DNA from: Melioribacteraceae bacterium
Lineage (GTDB): Bacteria > Bacteroidota > Ignavibacteria > Ignavibacteriales > Melioribacteraceae
Assembly (NCBI GenBank): GCA_021739765.1
Contig: JAIPBD010000001.1
Span: 310,001 to 374,000 of the forward strand
Reading direction: 5' to 3'
DNA length: 64,000 nucleotides
The stretch's first letter is position 1. Each line of letters opens with the position of its first letter. A program made the translations under genes and the position numbers. Under the pieces are notes generated by a model. It was not told the origin of the DNA and made no database searches. It saw only the letters and a list, made by a program, of their open reading frames with translations. This document shows positions 17,137 through 25,746 of this stretch, piece after piece.

Positions 17137-17153
17137 GGTGACAAATTGTCACC
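17137..17153. repeat. 17-bp palindrome
   Basis: GGTGACAA, one central base, TTGTCACC: a perfect palindrome immediately right of element copy B. It could be an operator or the remnant of another palindromic unit. Confidence 0.5.
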
Positions 17154-17211
17154 AACTGAAATTACTTTCTTCCGATGGTAAAAGATACGCTACTGATGTT
17201 GCTGATGTTTA

Positions 17212-17470
17212 TAGCTGTCATGGCCTTCAAACTATTGTAAAGTGTTGATGCCGTGACAGAGTAATAGTCAAGAAAACCACAATACAATGGATTTTTACGT
17301 GAAACTGAACAAATGTTCAACTTTCGAGAACAAATCCGGTTCCTATAAAAGTTGAACATTTCATGGCTCCATTTACAGCAGTCATGGCCTTCAAACTATT
17401 GTAAGGTGTTGATGCCGTGACAGAGTAATAATCCGATTCCTATAAAAGTTGATCATTTCATGGCTCTATT
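17212..17470. repeat. Distant copies of the 168-bp repeat
   Basis: One nearly full unit starts at 17212, with its 14-bp inverted repeat at 17311-17324 and 17348-17361. A second, internally deleted unit starts near 17376 and ends around 17470 with a damaged right arm (GTTGATCATTT). They match the array at 11405-12126 about 5 kb to the left, in the same orientation. The remaining stretch up to 17572 holds no gene. Confidence 0.9.
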
Positions 17471-17572
17471 AACATAACCACCAAAGGCAGATTTCATTTT
17501 CAATCACCTTATTTTGTCCTTAACAAATTCCAATTAACTCATTAAATTAAGACTCAATTATGGTTAACCGGA

Positions 17573-20500
17573 ATGATGTTTAAAAAATATCTCAAATTGT
17601 TTTTACTCTTACCCATCGTACTTTCAGCTTTTAACGATACCGATTATGAATTCAAACAAATAAATATCAACGACGGTTTATCCCAGAGCATGATTTTTGC
17701 GATAATGCAGGATAAAGTCGGTTATATGTGGTTTGGTACTGCAAATGGTTTGAACAGATATGACGGTTACGAGTTTAAAGTTTATCGGAATAACAGCAAG
17801 GATAGCACCTCAATTTCCGATAATGGAATTACTTCGATTTATGAAGACGAGGATGGATATATCTGGATTGGTACAAACGAAGGAGTTCTAAATCGTTTTG
17901 ACAGAAAAACCGAAACTTTTAAACGATTTCATATCACCGATAATGAAGATTTTTTGTTAATTCAGCCTGACGAGTATTTCAGTTATCCGATTATTTTTTC
18001 GCGTAATAATAACAAAACCATCACTTCAATCGCTCAAGACGAAACCGGTGATCTCTGGATCGGTACATGGGGGAAAGGAGTAATTCGATTTAATCCAAAC
18101 AATAATAAAACAGATTATTATTATAGAAATCCTGCTGATCCGAACAGCATAAGTTATAACAGGGTTACGAAAATTATTGTGGATCAATCAGGATTAATTT
18201 GGGTCGGTACTTTCGGCGGGGGATTGAACCGCGTAGTAAAATGGGAGGATTCCGAAAACGAGGACAATTCGATAGGGTTTTATTCTTACCAGATGGTGGC
18301 TGATTATGAAAGCTCCCTCAGCGATGATAAAATTGTTACACTTTTCGAAGATGAGAGCGGAAATATCTGGATCGGTACTTTCGGTGGGGGAATAAATGTT
18401 CTTGGAAAAGAAGAAAAATCACTCACGCGGGATGACGCTCAATTTATTATGTTCGAAAATGATTTCGGCGATGGGAATTCCTTGTGCAATAATAACGTAA
18501 TGGCGATCGAAAAGGATAGTGACGGCAATATGTGGTTCGGCACATTTGGTGGTGGATTGGATCTTTATGATTCATCTACAAATGAATTTTCACATTTCTA
18601 TAATTCTTCTGATTCCAAAAATTCATTGGCTGATAACGAGATCATTTCTCTTTTTATTGATCGCTCCGGCATTTTATGGATTGGAACACATCTCGGAAAG
18701 GGAATAAGCAAGTTAGAATCAAACAAAAATAAATTTAAAGCAATTAGCAAGAGTGAATCTTCAAATAAAGGTTTAAACGATGATCTGGTTTGGGCTTTGT
18801 TCGAGGATAATAAGGAAGATCTTTGGATTGGGACTTACAGAGGCGGTGTAAATGTTTACAATCGCAAAAATGATACGTTTTCTTATTTCAATACTATTGC
18901 TGATAAGTCGAAACGAATTAACGATAACCATATTCGATCAATTACAGAAGATGATGAAGGGAATATTTGGATCGGAACATACAGCGGCGGATTAAATCAT
19001 ATCAACCGCAAAAATGGTAAAATTACAATAATCCAAAACCGGCCGGGCGATAATTCGAGTCTGGGCGCAAACCAAATTCAAGCTCTTACTTTAGACGATG
19101 AAGGAAATTTATGGATCGGTACTTTTGGCGGCGGATTAAATAAAATCAATCTTTCCGAACAGAACGGAAAGATCCCCTCCGATATTGAAGTAAAACGATA
19201 TGTGAATTACCCTTTCGATAAACAGAGTATTAGCGACAACAGGATTTATTCGCTTTATAATGAAAAGAACGGGAGTTTGTGGGTTGGAACTTTCGGCGGC
19301 GGATTAAATAAATTTGATAAAAAAACGGAAACTTTCGAATCCTTTGTTTCGGACCCCAAAAATCCAAATTCTATAAGCAGCAACAGAATCATGGTTATTC
19401 ACGGGCAGAATGAAAATACATTATGGATCGGAACCTACGGTGGCGGTCTTAACAGATTTGACAAAAACACCAAAGAATTTAAAGTTTATGGAGAAACCGA
19501 AGGACTCAACAGTGACGCGATTTATGGAATTCTTGAAGGCAAAGAAGGTGAGTTGTGGTTAAGTGGTGATAATGGGTTAATCAAATTTGATTTGGAAACG
19601 GAACGATTTACGCAGTACGATATCGATGACGGTTTACAAAGCATGGAATTCAGCGGCGGATCTTACGCTAAATTAAAAGACGGCAGTTTATGTTTTGGCG
19701 GAATTAACGGATTTAATATTTTCCATCCCGATAGTATAAAAACTACAGTAAATTATGCGCCTGTGGTTATTAATAATATCAGAATTTTTAACAAACCCTT
19801 AAAAGGTGAAAGAACAAGTCTTACTCTCGAGTATGACCAAAATTTCTTCTCGTTTGGCTTCGCTTCTCTCGAATACAAAAATTCGCAAGATGCTATTTAC
19901 GAATATATGTTACAAGGTTTGGAAGAGGATTGGCAGCAGACAAGTTCAAAACTGAGAATTGCCAATTATACGAATGTGGCGCCCGGCGAATATTTGTTTA
20001 AAGTAAGGAGAAAGGACGCTACATCACCGGCGAATTCGGGACTGGCAACCGTCGAACTGAAAATATTACCACCTTTTTGGCTTACGTGGTGGTTTATTTT
20101 ATTGTCATTTATCGCCGCTGCCGCTCTAATTTCCTACTTGTCCATTTTAAGATACAGGCAATTATTAGCGATTGAAAAACTTAAAACCAGACTCGCCGCA
20201 GATCTTCATGACAATATTGGCGCCGGTTTGACAGAGATCTCGATAATGAGTGAATTGGTTTCGCACAATTCAAATAACGAAGCCTCAAAACCTCTACTTT
20301 CTAAAATTAGTAACCGCGCAAGAGATTTGGTTGATGGAATGAGCGATATTGTTTGGGTTGTTAATCCTCAAAAGGATTCATTGCACGATATTATCCTTCG
20401 ATTGCGCGATACTTACAATGATCTTTTCACACAAATGAACATCTCGTTCAAAAACAACAATTTGGATGAAATTATCGATCTGAAACTACCTATCGATTAT

Positions 20501-20800
20501 AAACAGCACCTTTATTTGATATTTAAAGAAGCTATAAATAATGCTATAAAACACTCCGGTTGCTCGTTAATAGAACTGAAGGTCATTTATAATTCAGGGC
20601 AACTTATAATTACGTTGAAAGACGATGGTAAAGGAATTGAAGAAAAAGATATCAATTACGGCAACGGTATACAAAATATGAGAAACCGCACTAAACAGAT
20701 AAATGGCCAGATCGTATGGGAGTCGGCGCCGGGAAGTGGAACTCAGATAAAATTTACCGGTCAGATTAAAAAATTTGGTTTTCTGGAAAAATTAGTCTGA
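17573..20800 (+). CDS. Two-component regulator propeller sensor histidine kinase
   Basis: The 1075-residue protein has a signal peptide, then many Reg_prop repeats (about residues 25-740) of the GNIWIGTFGGGLN type that form two beta-propellers in the periplasm. Next come a Y_Y_Y domain (about 752-830), one membrane helix (about 837-860), a HisKA_3 dimerisation domain with DLHDNIGAGLTEIS (phospho-acceptor His near 878), and an HATPase domain (about 980-1070, with DDGKGI and GNGIQNM). This is the NarX/LytS-like kinase class with a large periplasmic sensor; in Bacteroidota such propellers often bind carbohydrates. The response regulator gene follows 22 bases later and is the likely partner. There are two possible ATG starts (17573, 17576). 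Confidence 0.92.
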   Translation: MMFKKYLKLFLLLPIVLSAFNDTDYEFKQININDGLSQSMIFAIMQDKVGYMWFGTANGLNRYDGYEFKVYRNNSKDSTSISDNGITSIYEDEDGYIWIGTNEGVLNRFDRKTETFKRFHITDNEDFLLIQPDEYFSYPIIFSRNNNKTITSIAQDETGDLWIGTWGKGVIRFNPNNNKTDYYYRNPADPNSISYNRVTKIIVDQSGLIWVGTFGGGLNRVVKWEDSENEDNSIGFYSYQMVADYESSLSDDKIVTLFEDESGNIWIGTFGGGINVLGKEEKSLTRDDAQFIMFENDFGDGNSLCNNNVMAIEKDSDGNMWFGTFGGGLDLYDSSTNEFSHFYNSSDSKNSLADNEIISLFIDRSGILWIGTHLGKGISKLESNKNKFKAISKSESSNKGLNDDLVWALFEDNKEDLWIGTYRGGVNVYNRKNDTFSYFNTIADKSKRINDNHIRSITEDDEGNIWIGTYSGGLNHINRKNGKITIIQNRPGDNSSLGANQIQALTLDDEGNLWIGTFGGGLNKINLSEQNGKIPSDIEVKRYVNYPFDKQSISDNRIYSLYNEKNGSLWVGTFGGGLNKFDKKTETFESFVSDPKNPNSISSNRIMVIHGQNENTLWIGTYGGGLNRFDKNTKEFKVYGETEGLNSDAIYGILEGKEGELWLSGDNGLIKFDLETERFTQYDIDDGLQSMEFSGGSYAKLKDGSLCFGGINGFNIFHPDSIKTTVNYAPVVINNIRIFNKPLKGERTSLTLEYDQNFFSFGFASLEYKNSQDAIYEYMLQGLEEDWQQTSSKLRIANYTNVAPGEYLFKVRRKDATSPANSGLATVELKILPPFWLTWWFILLSFIAAAALISYLSILRYRQLLAIEKLKTRLAADLHDNIGAGLTEISIMSELVSHNSNNEASKPLLSKISNRARDLVDGMSDIVWVVNPQKDSLHDIILRLRDTYNDLFTQMNISFKNNNLDEIIDLKLPIDYKQHLYLIFKEAINNAIKHSGCSLIELKVIYNSGQLIITLKDDGKGIEEKDINYGNGIQNMRNRTKQINGQIVWESAPGSGTQIKFTGQIKKFGFLEKLV

Positions 20801-20822
20801 ATATAGTATTAAATTGTCTTCC

Positions 20823-21461
20823 ATGATAAACGTAGCCATTGTTGAAGATAATAATACAATTCGGGAAGGACTTTCCGCATTAATTGGTGGAACACCGGAT
20901 TATAATTCTGTCGGGGCATATTCCTCGAGCGAGGATTTTTTAAAATCACTTGAAAAGACCGCGATTGATGTCGTACTCATGGATATAAATCTCCCCGGAA
21001 TGAACGGAATCGAAGCAGTCAAAAAGGCCGTTGTAATAAAGCCTTCGATTAACATATTGATGTTAACGGTTTATGAAGAAAGTAGTGTTGTTTTCGAAGC
21101 ATTGTGTGCCGGAGCTTGTGGTTATCTCGTAAAAAAAACACCGCCGGCAAGATTGCTCGAAGCCATAAAAGACGCGAATGAAGGTGGTTCTCCGATGAGC
21201 GCTCACATTGCCCGTCAAGTTATAAATGTATTTCAAAAGACACAAAAAGTAGTCCCACAATCGGAAGAATATGAATTATCGAACCGCGAAAAGGAAGTGC
21301 TCACTAAATTATCCGAAGGAAACAATTACCAGGAAATCGCCGTGAACTTATTTATTGCCGTAGATACCGTGCGTCATCACATCAGGAATATCTACAAAAA
21401 ACTTCATGTTCATTCTCAATCGGAAGCGGTAGCAAAAGCAATTCGTAAAGGATTAATCTAG
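20823..21461 (+). CDS. NarL/LuxR-family response regulator
   Basis: A 212-residue protein: an N-terminal receiver domain with acidic pair ED, phosphorylation site in VVLMDINLPGMNG, and the conserved Lys in GYLVKKTPP; then a LuxR-type helix-turn-helix (LSNREKEVLTKLSEGNNYQEIA, of which NREKEVL and YQEIA are typical, and VDTVRHHIRNIYKKL). It should bind DNA when phosphorylated by the upstream propeller kinase. ATG 20823 is preferred over an upstream in-frame TTG at 20814 because the receiver fold starts at MINVAIVEDN. An 8-bp hairpin stands 36 bases after the stop. Confidence 0.93.
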   Translation: MINVAIVEDNNTIREGLSALIGGTPDYNSVGAYSSSEDFLKSLEKTAIDVVLMDINLPGMNGIEAVKKAVVIKPSINILMLTVYEESSVVFEALCAGACGYLVKKTPPARLLEAIKDANEGGSPMSAHIARQVINVFQKTQKVVPQSEEYELSNREKEVLTKLSEGNNYQEIAVNLFIAVDTVRHHIRNIYKKLHVHSQSEAVAKAIRKGLI

Positions 21462-21496
21462 AATTAAATCTAAGATTTCAAGCTAAATTTCTCTGC

Positions 21497-21516
21497 ACCT
21501 ACATGAATATGTAGGT
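21497..21516. other. Perfect 8-bp hairpin downstream of the response regulator
   Basis: ACCTACAT, 4-nt loop, ATGTAGGT. There is no T run, so it may be an operator or RNA 3' structure rather than a terminator. Confidence 0.4.
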
Positions 21517-21655
21517 AGGCAATCCCAAAATTAATCCCTACCATAAAATACCACATACATGTGCCGTTGTTTTGGGCATAGTTTATAATTATTTATGTAC
21601 CAGAGATTAGAAGAGACTAATTGTAAACAATACCAACAGATGACGGGGGTCAACG

Positions 21656-21901
21656 ATGGAAGCAATACAAGAAATCAGAAATCCAATAGCCGACTTGATA
21701 AGCGACGACGTTTACAGTTTGCTGGAAAGTAAAGGATTGATAAACGAAAAATCGGTTAGAGATTATCAAATCCGAAAAAAGTTCAAACAAATGCGCGATA
21801 AAAAGTATAGCGCAAGCGATGCAATTGATACCTTGCGGGAAGACTATCCATATCTTCAATTTGATTCAATTCGCAAGATTGTTTACCAGGCACGTAAATA
21901 A
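21656..21901 (+). CDS. Small conserved-looking helical protein
   Basis: An 81-residue basic, mostly helical protein without signal peptide. The middle reads LINEKSVRDYQIRKKFKQMR and the end 'YPYLQFDSIRKIVYQARK', which has the look of a small DNA- or RNA-binding helix-turn-helix (a 'dAIdtL ... sIRKIvY' pattern). I cannot name a family. A G-rich Shine-Dalgarno-like stretch (GGGGGT) precedes the ATG. It stands alone: a 9-bp hairpin overlaps its stop codon (21896-21925) and a strong terminator lies downstream. Confidence 0.7.
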   Translation: MEAIQEIRNPIADLISDDVYSLLESKGLINEKSVRDYQIRKKFKQMRDKKYSASDAIDTLREDYPYLQFDSIRKIVYQARK

Positions 21902-21965
21902 CATTTTCGGGGGGATATGTTATTTCTGCTTAATTTCTAAATAATCTCATTCTTCGAATACTACC

Positions 21966-21993
21966 AAGCGCAGCTTAATGTTGCGCTTTTTTT
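21966..21993 (+). terminator. Rho-independent terminator
   Basis: AAGCGCA at 21966-21972 pairs with TGCGCTT at 21982-21988 and runs into a T stretch. A second hairpin, AAATAACAT / ATGTTATTT at 21896-21925, overlaps the stop codon of the preceding gene. Confidence 0.85.
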
Positions 21994-22047
21994 GTATCCC
22001 GACCGATAATTTGCCAGTATTTAAAATAGGTCGGGCAATAATTATCA

Positions 22048-22078
22048 TTTGAGTTGGTCAATAAATAAGCTAATTTTG
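22048..22078 (+). promoter_or_regulatory. Bacteroidota-type promoter for the RNA helicase
   Basis: TTTG at 22048-22051, 19 bases, then TAATTTTG at 22071-22078 match the Bacteroidota consensus TTTG-N19-21-TAnnTTTG. Transcription would begin near 22085, leaving a 5' leader of over 100 bases before the helicase start. Confidence 0.5.
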
Positions 22079-22203
22079 CAAGTGATATTTGTTTATGCTT
22101 CAGTAAAACCCTTGATTGCAATTCTTACCCGAATTAAAATTTTTATTTAACTGCACTTCAAACATCATCCAAATTGTTATTTCGATATTAATGGAAAAAT
22201 TAA

Positions 22204-23478
22204 ATGTCATTTGATGAAATTAATCTGATTGACCCGATCAAAAAAGCCCTTAAAGAAGAAGGGTATACACTACCGACACCAATTCAAGAACAAGCTATTC
22301 CTTACATTTTGGAACGGAAGGATTTGCTGGGCTGCGCTCAAACCGGAACCGGAAAAACAGCTGCATTCGCGGTTCCGATAATACAAATTCTGCAAAATGA
22401 ATCCGGAGAAAATCACCGAAAACGTTTAATCCGATCCTTGATTGTTACTCCCACTCGGGAACTGGCAATTCAAATTGGAGATAGTTTTAACGCGTACGGT
22501 AAGTTTACAAAATTAAAAAATGTTGTTGTGTTCGGCGGTGTTGCTCAAAAAGCTCAAACCGATAAACTTCGAGCGGGTGTTGATATTTTAATCGCGACTC
22601 CGGGTCGACTGTTGGATTTAATGAATCAAGGATTTATCAGTCTGAATGAAATTAAACTTTTTGTTCTTGATGAAGCCGACAGAATGTTGGATATGGGATT
22701 TATAAACGATGTGAAAAAAATAATCGCGAAATTACCACATAAACGACAATCACTCTTTTTCTCCGCGACAATGCCTCCCGAAATTGTAAAACTTGCTAAA
22801 ACAATTTTGGTAAATCCGGTTAAAGTTGAAGTTACACCGGAAAAACCAACCGTCGAAGCAATAAAACAAAGCGTTTACTTTGTAAGCAAACCGGATAAAA
22901 AATCGTTGTTGATCCATTTGTTAAATAATCCGGATATTGAATCAGCGTTAGTATTTACACGAACAAAATATGGTGCAGATAAAACGGTTCGATTTCTGAA
23001 CAGAGCTAAAATACACGCCGAGGCGATTCACGGTAATAAATCGCAGAACGCAAGACAAAGAGCGTTGAGCAATTTTAAAGCGAGGAAAATACGTGTATTG
23101 GTGGCGACAGATATTGCCGCAAGAGGAATTGATATTGATGAACTGTCTCATGTAATCAATTTCGAAATTCCAAACATCCCCGAAACTTACGTTCATAGAA
23201 TTGGCAGAACCGGAAGAGCCGGTCTCGGTGGAATCGCAATTTCCCTTTGTGACTCTGAAGAAAAGGCATATTTAAAGGATATCAAAAAGCTAATTTCAGT
23301 AGATATCCCCGTTATAACTGACCACCAATGGAAACTCGATGAATCCAATCAACCGGACTCCGGAAACAAAGAAAAAACAAAATCTGCTTCAAGAAATCCT
23401 AGTTTGAACCATAATAAAACATCAAATTCCGGTGAGAACAGGAAACGAAAAAGTGGCAGACGAAACTGGTCGAAGTAA
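22204..23478 (+). CDS. rhlE: DEAD-box RNA helicase, RhlE type
   Basis: The 424-residue protein carries all DEAD-box motifs in order: the Q motif ([14 protein letters not shown]), AQTGTGKT (motif I), PTRELAIQI (Ia), TPGRLLDL (Ib), [11 protein letters not shown] (II), SAT (III), then [21 protein letters not shown] (V) and [10 protein letters not shown] (VI). After about residue 380 there is a short basic tail (KSGRRNWSK at the end) of the kind that adds RNA affinity. RhlE-type enzymes unwind short RNA duplexes in ribosome assembly, RNA turnover and cold adaptation. The long leader after the promoter candidate could allow cold or autoregulation. The stop is followed 10 bases later by ywbE, so the two are probably one unit. 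Confidence 0.93.
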   Translation: MSFDEINLIDPIKKALKEEGYTLPTPIQEQAIPYILERKDLLGCAQTGTGKTAAFAVPIIQILQNESGENHRKRLIRSLIVTPTRELAIQIGDSFNAYGKFTKLKNVVVFGGVAQKAQTDKLRAGVDILIATPGRLLDLMNQGFISLNEIKLFVLDEADRMLDMGFINDVKKIIAKLPHKRQSLFFSATMPPEIVKLAKTILVNPVKVEVTPEKPTVEAIKQSVYFVSKPDKKSLLIHLLNNPDIESALVFTRTKYGADKTVRFLNRAKIHAEAIHGNKSQNARQRALSNFKARKIRVLVATDIAARGIDIDELSHVINFEIPNIPETYVHRIGRTGRAGLGGIAISLCDSEEKAYLKDIKKLISVDIPVITDHQWKLDESNQPDSGNKEKTKSASRNPSLNHNKTSNSGENRKRKSGRRNWSK

Positions 23479-23488
23479 AGGATTGGGC

Positions 23489-23683
23489 GTGGAATCAAAC
23501 AAAAGAGAAAATATAAAGTCAGGTTTATTTGTCGCGATTGTTCAAAAAGAGGATCAACGAAGCGGGGAATTAACCGAAGGTTACGTAAAAGATATATTGA
23601 CAAAATCTAAATTTCATCCACATGGAATAAAGGTGAGACTGGAAACCGGGGAAGTTGGCAGAGTAAAAAAAATATTGGAGTAA
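23489..23683 (+). CDS. ywbE: YwbE family small protein
   Basis: A 64-residue protein matching YwbE (DUF2196) across its length: NIKSGLFVAIVQKEDQRSG, then GYVKDILTKSKFHPHGIKVRLE, of which DILTK and HPHGIKVRL are diagnostic. It is a compact all-beta, KOW/SH3-like fold of unknown function, often near RNA helicases. The frame is open upstream into the helicase gene, but GTG 23489 has AAAGGA six bases before it and gives the usual family length; TTG 23483 is an alternative. The terminator stem overlaps its stop codon. Confidence 0.85.
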   Translation: MESNKRENIKSGLFVAIVQKEDQRSGELTEGYVKDILTKSKFHPHGIKVRLETGEVGRVKKILE

Positions 23684-23702
23684 CATATACACATTACTCC
23701 AA
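23675..23702. terminator. Bidirectional terminator between convergent genes
   Basis: TTGGAGTAA at 23675-23683 and TTACTCCAA at 23694-23702 form a perfect 9-bp stem. On the - strand it is followed by a run of eight T, so it is strong for the ABC-F gene; on the + strand it ends ywbE with a weaker AT-rich tail. Confidence 0.82.
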
Positions 23703-23722
23703 ATAAATTTTAAGCCACGTTT

Positions 23723-25354
23723 CTAAATATTTATTGCGGTTGCGTGGTATTCTTCAAGATGCATTTTTTTGATTTTTTCATCGGCAAGATATTCATCAAA
23801 AGTCATCTCTTTATCGATTAAACCGGATGGGACAATTTCGATAATTCTTGTGGCGATTGTTTGAATAAATTGATGATCGTGCGAACTAAAAATTATCGTT
23901 CCCGGAAAATCGATTAAACCATTATTTAACGCGGAAATTGCTTCCATATCGAGATGGTTGGTAGGACCGTCAAGAAGCAGTACATTTGCGCCTGTTAACA
24001 TCATCTTTGCGAGTAAACACCTTACTCTTTCTCCTCCAGAAAGTACTGTTGCTTTCTTCAATGATTCTTCACCGCTGAACAACATCCGTCCAAGAAAACT
24101 ACGAATGTAAGTTTCCTCTTTTTCTTTTGAATATCTCCTCAACCAGTCAATCAAATTTATATCAATATCGAAATATTTTTCATTTTCCTTCGGAAAGTAC
24201 GCGGTTTTGGTAGTTGCGCCCCAAGTAAAAGTGCCATTATCCGATTTATCTTCATCCATTAAAATATTGAAAAGCGTTGTTTTCGCTAAGTCGTTAGGTC
24301 CTACAAGAGCAATTTTATCACCGGTTTCAACTTTGAATGAGATATCGTTAATCAGTGTCTCGCCTTCATAATATTTTGTGATATTGTTGACTTCCAGTAG
24401 GTTATCGCCGGCTTCACGATCTGACTTAAAAGTTACATAAGGCATTCTTCGTGAGGAAGGTTTAATGTCCTCCAAAGTCAAGTTTTCCAGTTGCTTTTTC
24501 CTTGAAGTCGCTTGTTTTGATTTAGACGCGTTTGCACTAAATCGAGCGATAAATTCTTGCAGTTCGGCACGTTTCGATTCAATTTTTTTGTTTGAATCCC
24601 TAGCTTGTTTTGCCGCCAGCTGACTACTTTCCAACCAAAAATCGTAATTACCGGTGTACATTTGAATATGTCCGAAATCGATATCGGCAATATGGGTGCA
24701 GACTTGATTCAAAAAGTGTCTGTCATGCGAAATAACAATTACTGTATTTTTAAATTTTGCAAGAAACTCTTCCAACCAGTTAATAGCGATTATATCGAGG
24801 TGGTTAGTCGGTTCATCGAGAAGTAAAATATCGGGATTTCCAAAAAGAGCTTGTGCCAATAACACTTTTACTTTTTCATTTCCGGAGAGATCTTTCATTT
24901 GTTTGGAATGTTGTTCATCTTCAATTCCAAGCCCGCTTAAAAGTTCGGCGGCTTCCGATTCGGCTTCCCAACCGAAAAGCTCGGCGAACTCAGCTTCTAA
25001 TTCCGCAGCTTTTAATCCGTCTTCCTCCGTGAAATCAGTTTTTGCGTATAAAGTATCCCGCGCTTCCATAATCGCGTAAAGTTCTTTGTGTCCCATAATC
25101 ACGGTCTTGAGAACTTCGTATTTATCGTACTCGAACTGATTTTGTTTCAATGTTGCGAGACGACTTCCGGGTGTTACGGTAACATGCCCTGAGCTTTGTT
25201 CAATTTCGCCGGATAGTATTTTTATAAAAGTAGATTTCCCGGACCCATTTGCGCCTATTATTCCGTAACAGTTGCCCGGTGTAAATTTTATGTTTACATC
25301 TTCGAAAAGAATTCGTTTTCCAAAACGTAATGATAGATTGCTTGCACTAATCAT
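23723..25354 (-). CDS. ABC-F family ATPase (YbiT/YkpA type)
   Basis: A 543-residue protein with two ABC ATPase domains and no membrane helix, joined by a charged linker (SNKKIESKRAELQEFIARF), the ABC-F layout of ribosome-associated translation factors. Domain 1 has Walker A GANGSGKST, signature LSGNEK and Walker B ILLLDEPTNHLD. Domain 2 is degenerate: the Walker A reads GPNDLAKTT, without the Gly before Lys, and the Walker B Glu is replaced by Gly (LLLDGPTNHLD), while the signature LSGGERVR and the SSHDHQF switch remain. As far as I recall, YkpA/YbiT-type members share such changes, so this is probably a family feature rather than decay. It is convergent with ywbE. Confidence 0.9.
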   Translation of the reverse strand: MISASNLSLRFGKRILFEDVNIKFTPGNCYGIIGANGSGKSTFIKILSGEIEQSSGHVTVTPGSRLATLKQNQFEYDKYEVLKTVIMGHKELYAIMEARDTLYAKTDFTEEDGLKAAELEAEFAELFGWEAESEAAELLSGLGIEDEQHSKQMKDLSGNEKVKVLLAQALFGNPDILLLDEPTNHLDIIAINWLEEFLAKFKNTVIVISHDRHFLNQVCTHIADIDFGHIQMYTGNYDFWLESSQLAAKQARDSNKKIESKRAELQEFIARFSANASKSKQATSRKKQLENLTLEDIKPSSRRMPYVTFKSDREAGDNLLEVNNITKYYEGETLINDISFKVETGDKIALVGPNDLAKTTLFNILMDEDKSDNGTFTWGATTKTAYFPKENEKYFDIDINLIDWLRRYSKEKEETYIRSFLGRMLFSGEESLKKATVLSGGERVRCLLAKMMLTGANVLLLDGPTNHLDMEAISALNNGLIDFPGTIIFSSHDHQFIQTIATRIIEIVPSGLIDKEMTFDEYLADEKIKKMHLEEYHATAINI

Positions 25355-25439
25355 TTATTAAATTTCCTATTATTCTATGTAATGAACTGAAAAGAGTTAA
25401 ATCTGTTGGGATGCCAATTAAATTAGCTAAGGATCAAAT

Positions 25440-25622
25440 CTGAAGACAAATATTTGCGTTTTTAGAAAGGGACGTCAAATTAACTTTGCTATTGAAGATG
25501 TAGTTGATGCCGGTTCTCTTTTTGATTATTGTGATAAAAAAGTAATCACAAAAGTAAGCAAATATATGTTCCAGAACAATCGGAATATAAAATTAGTGAA
25601 GGTGGAGGCGAAAAGGAATTAG
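25440..25622 (+). CDS. Possible small protein with CTG start
   Basis: A 60-codon frame reads L/M-KTNICVFRKGRQINFAIED and continues to a basic C-terminus (KLVKVEAKRN). It has no ATG, GTG or TTG at a sensible place, but a CTG at 25440 stands six bases after an AAGGA sequence. The composition (mixed beta and helix, basic) looks protein-like. It may be a real small gene with a rare start codon, or a decayed gene. No family recognised. The rest of the 25355-25746 gap shows only AT-rich sequence. Confidence 0.3.
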   Translation: MKTNICVFRKGRQINFAIEDVVDAGSLFDYCDKKVITKVSKYMFQNNRNIKLVKVEAKRN

Positions 25623-25746
25623 AAGTTTTCTGATTGCAACTTTTAATTGAATCGAAAGATGTATAATTTTCTTATTGGTATTTTTGTAGTGAGTATAAAA
25701 ATCCAATAATAACTAAATAAATATTGAATAATTATCAGGTCTCGAA

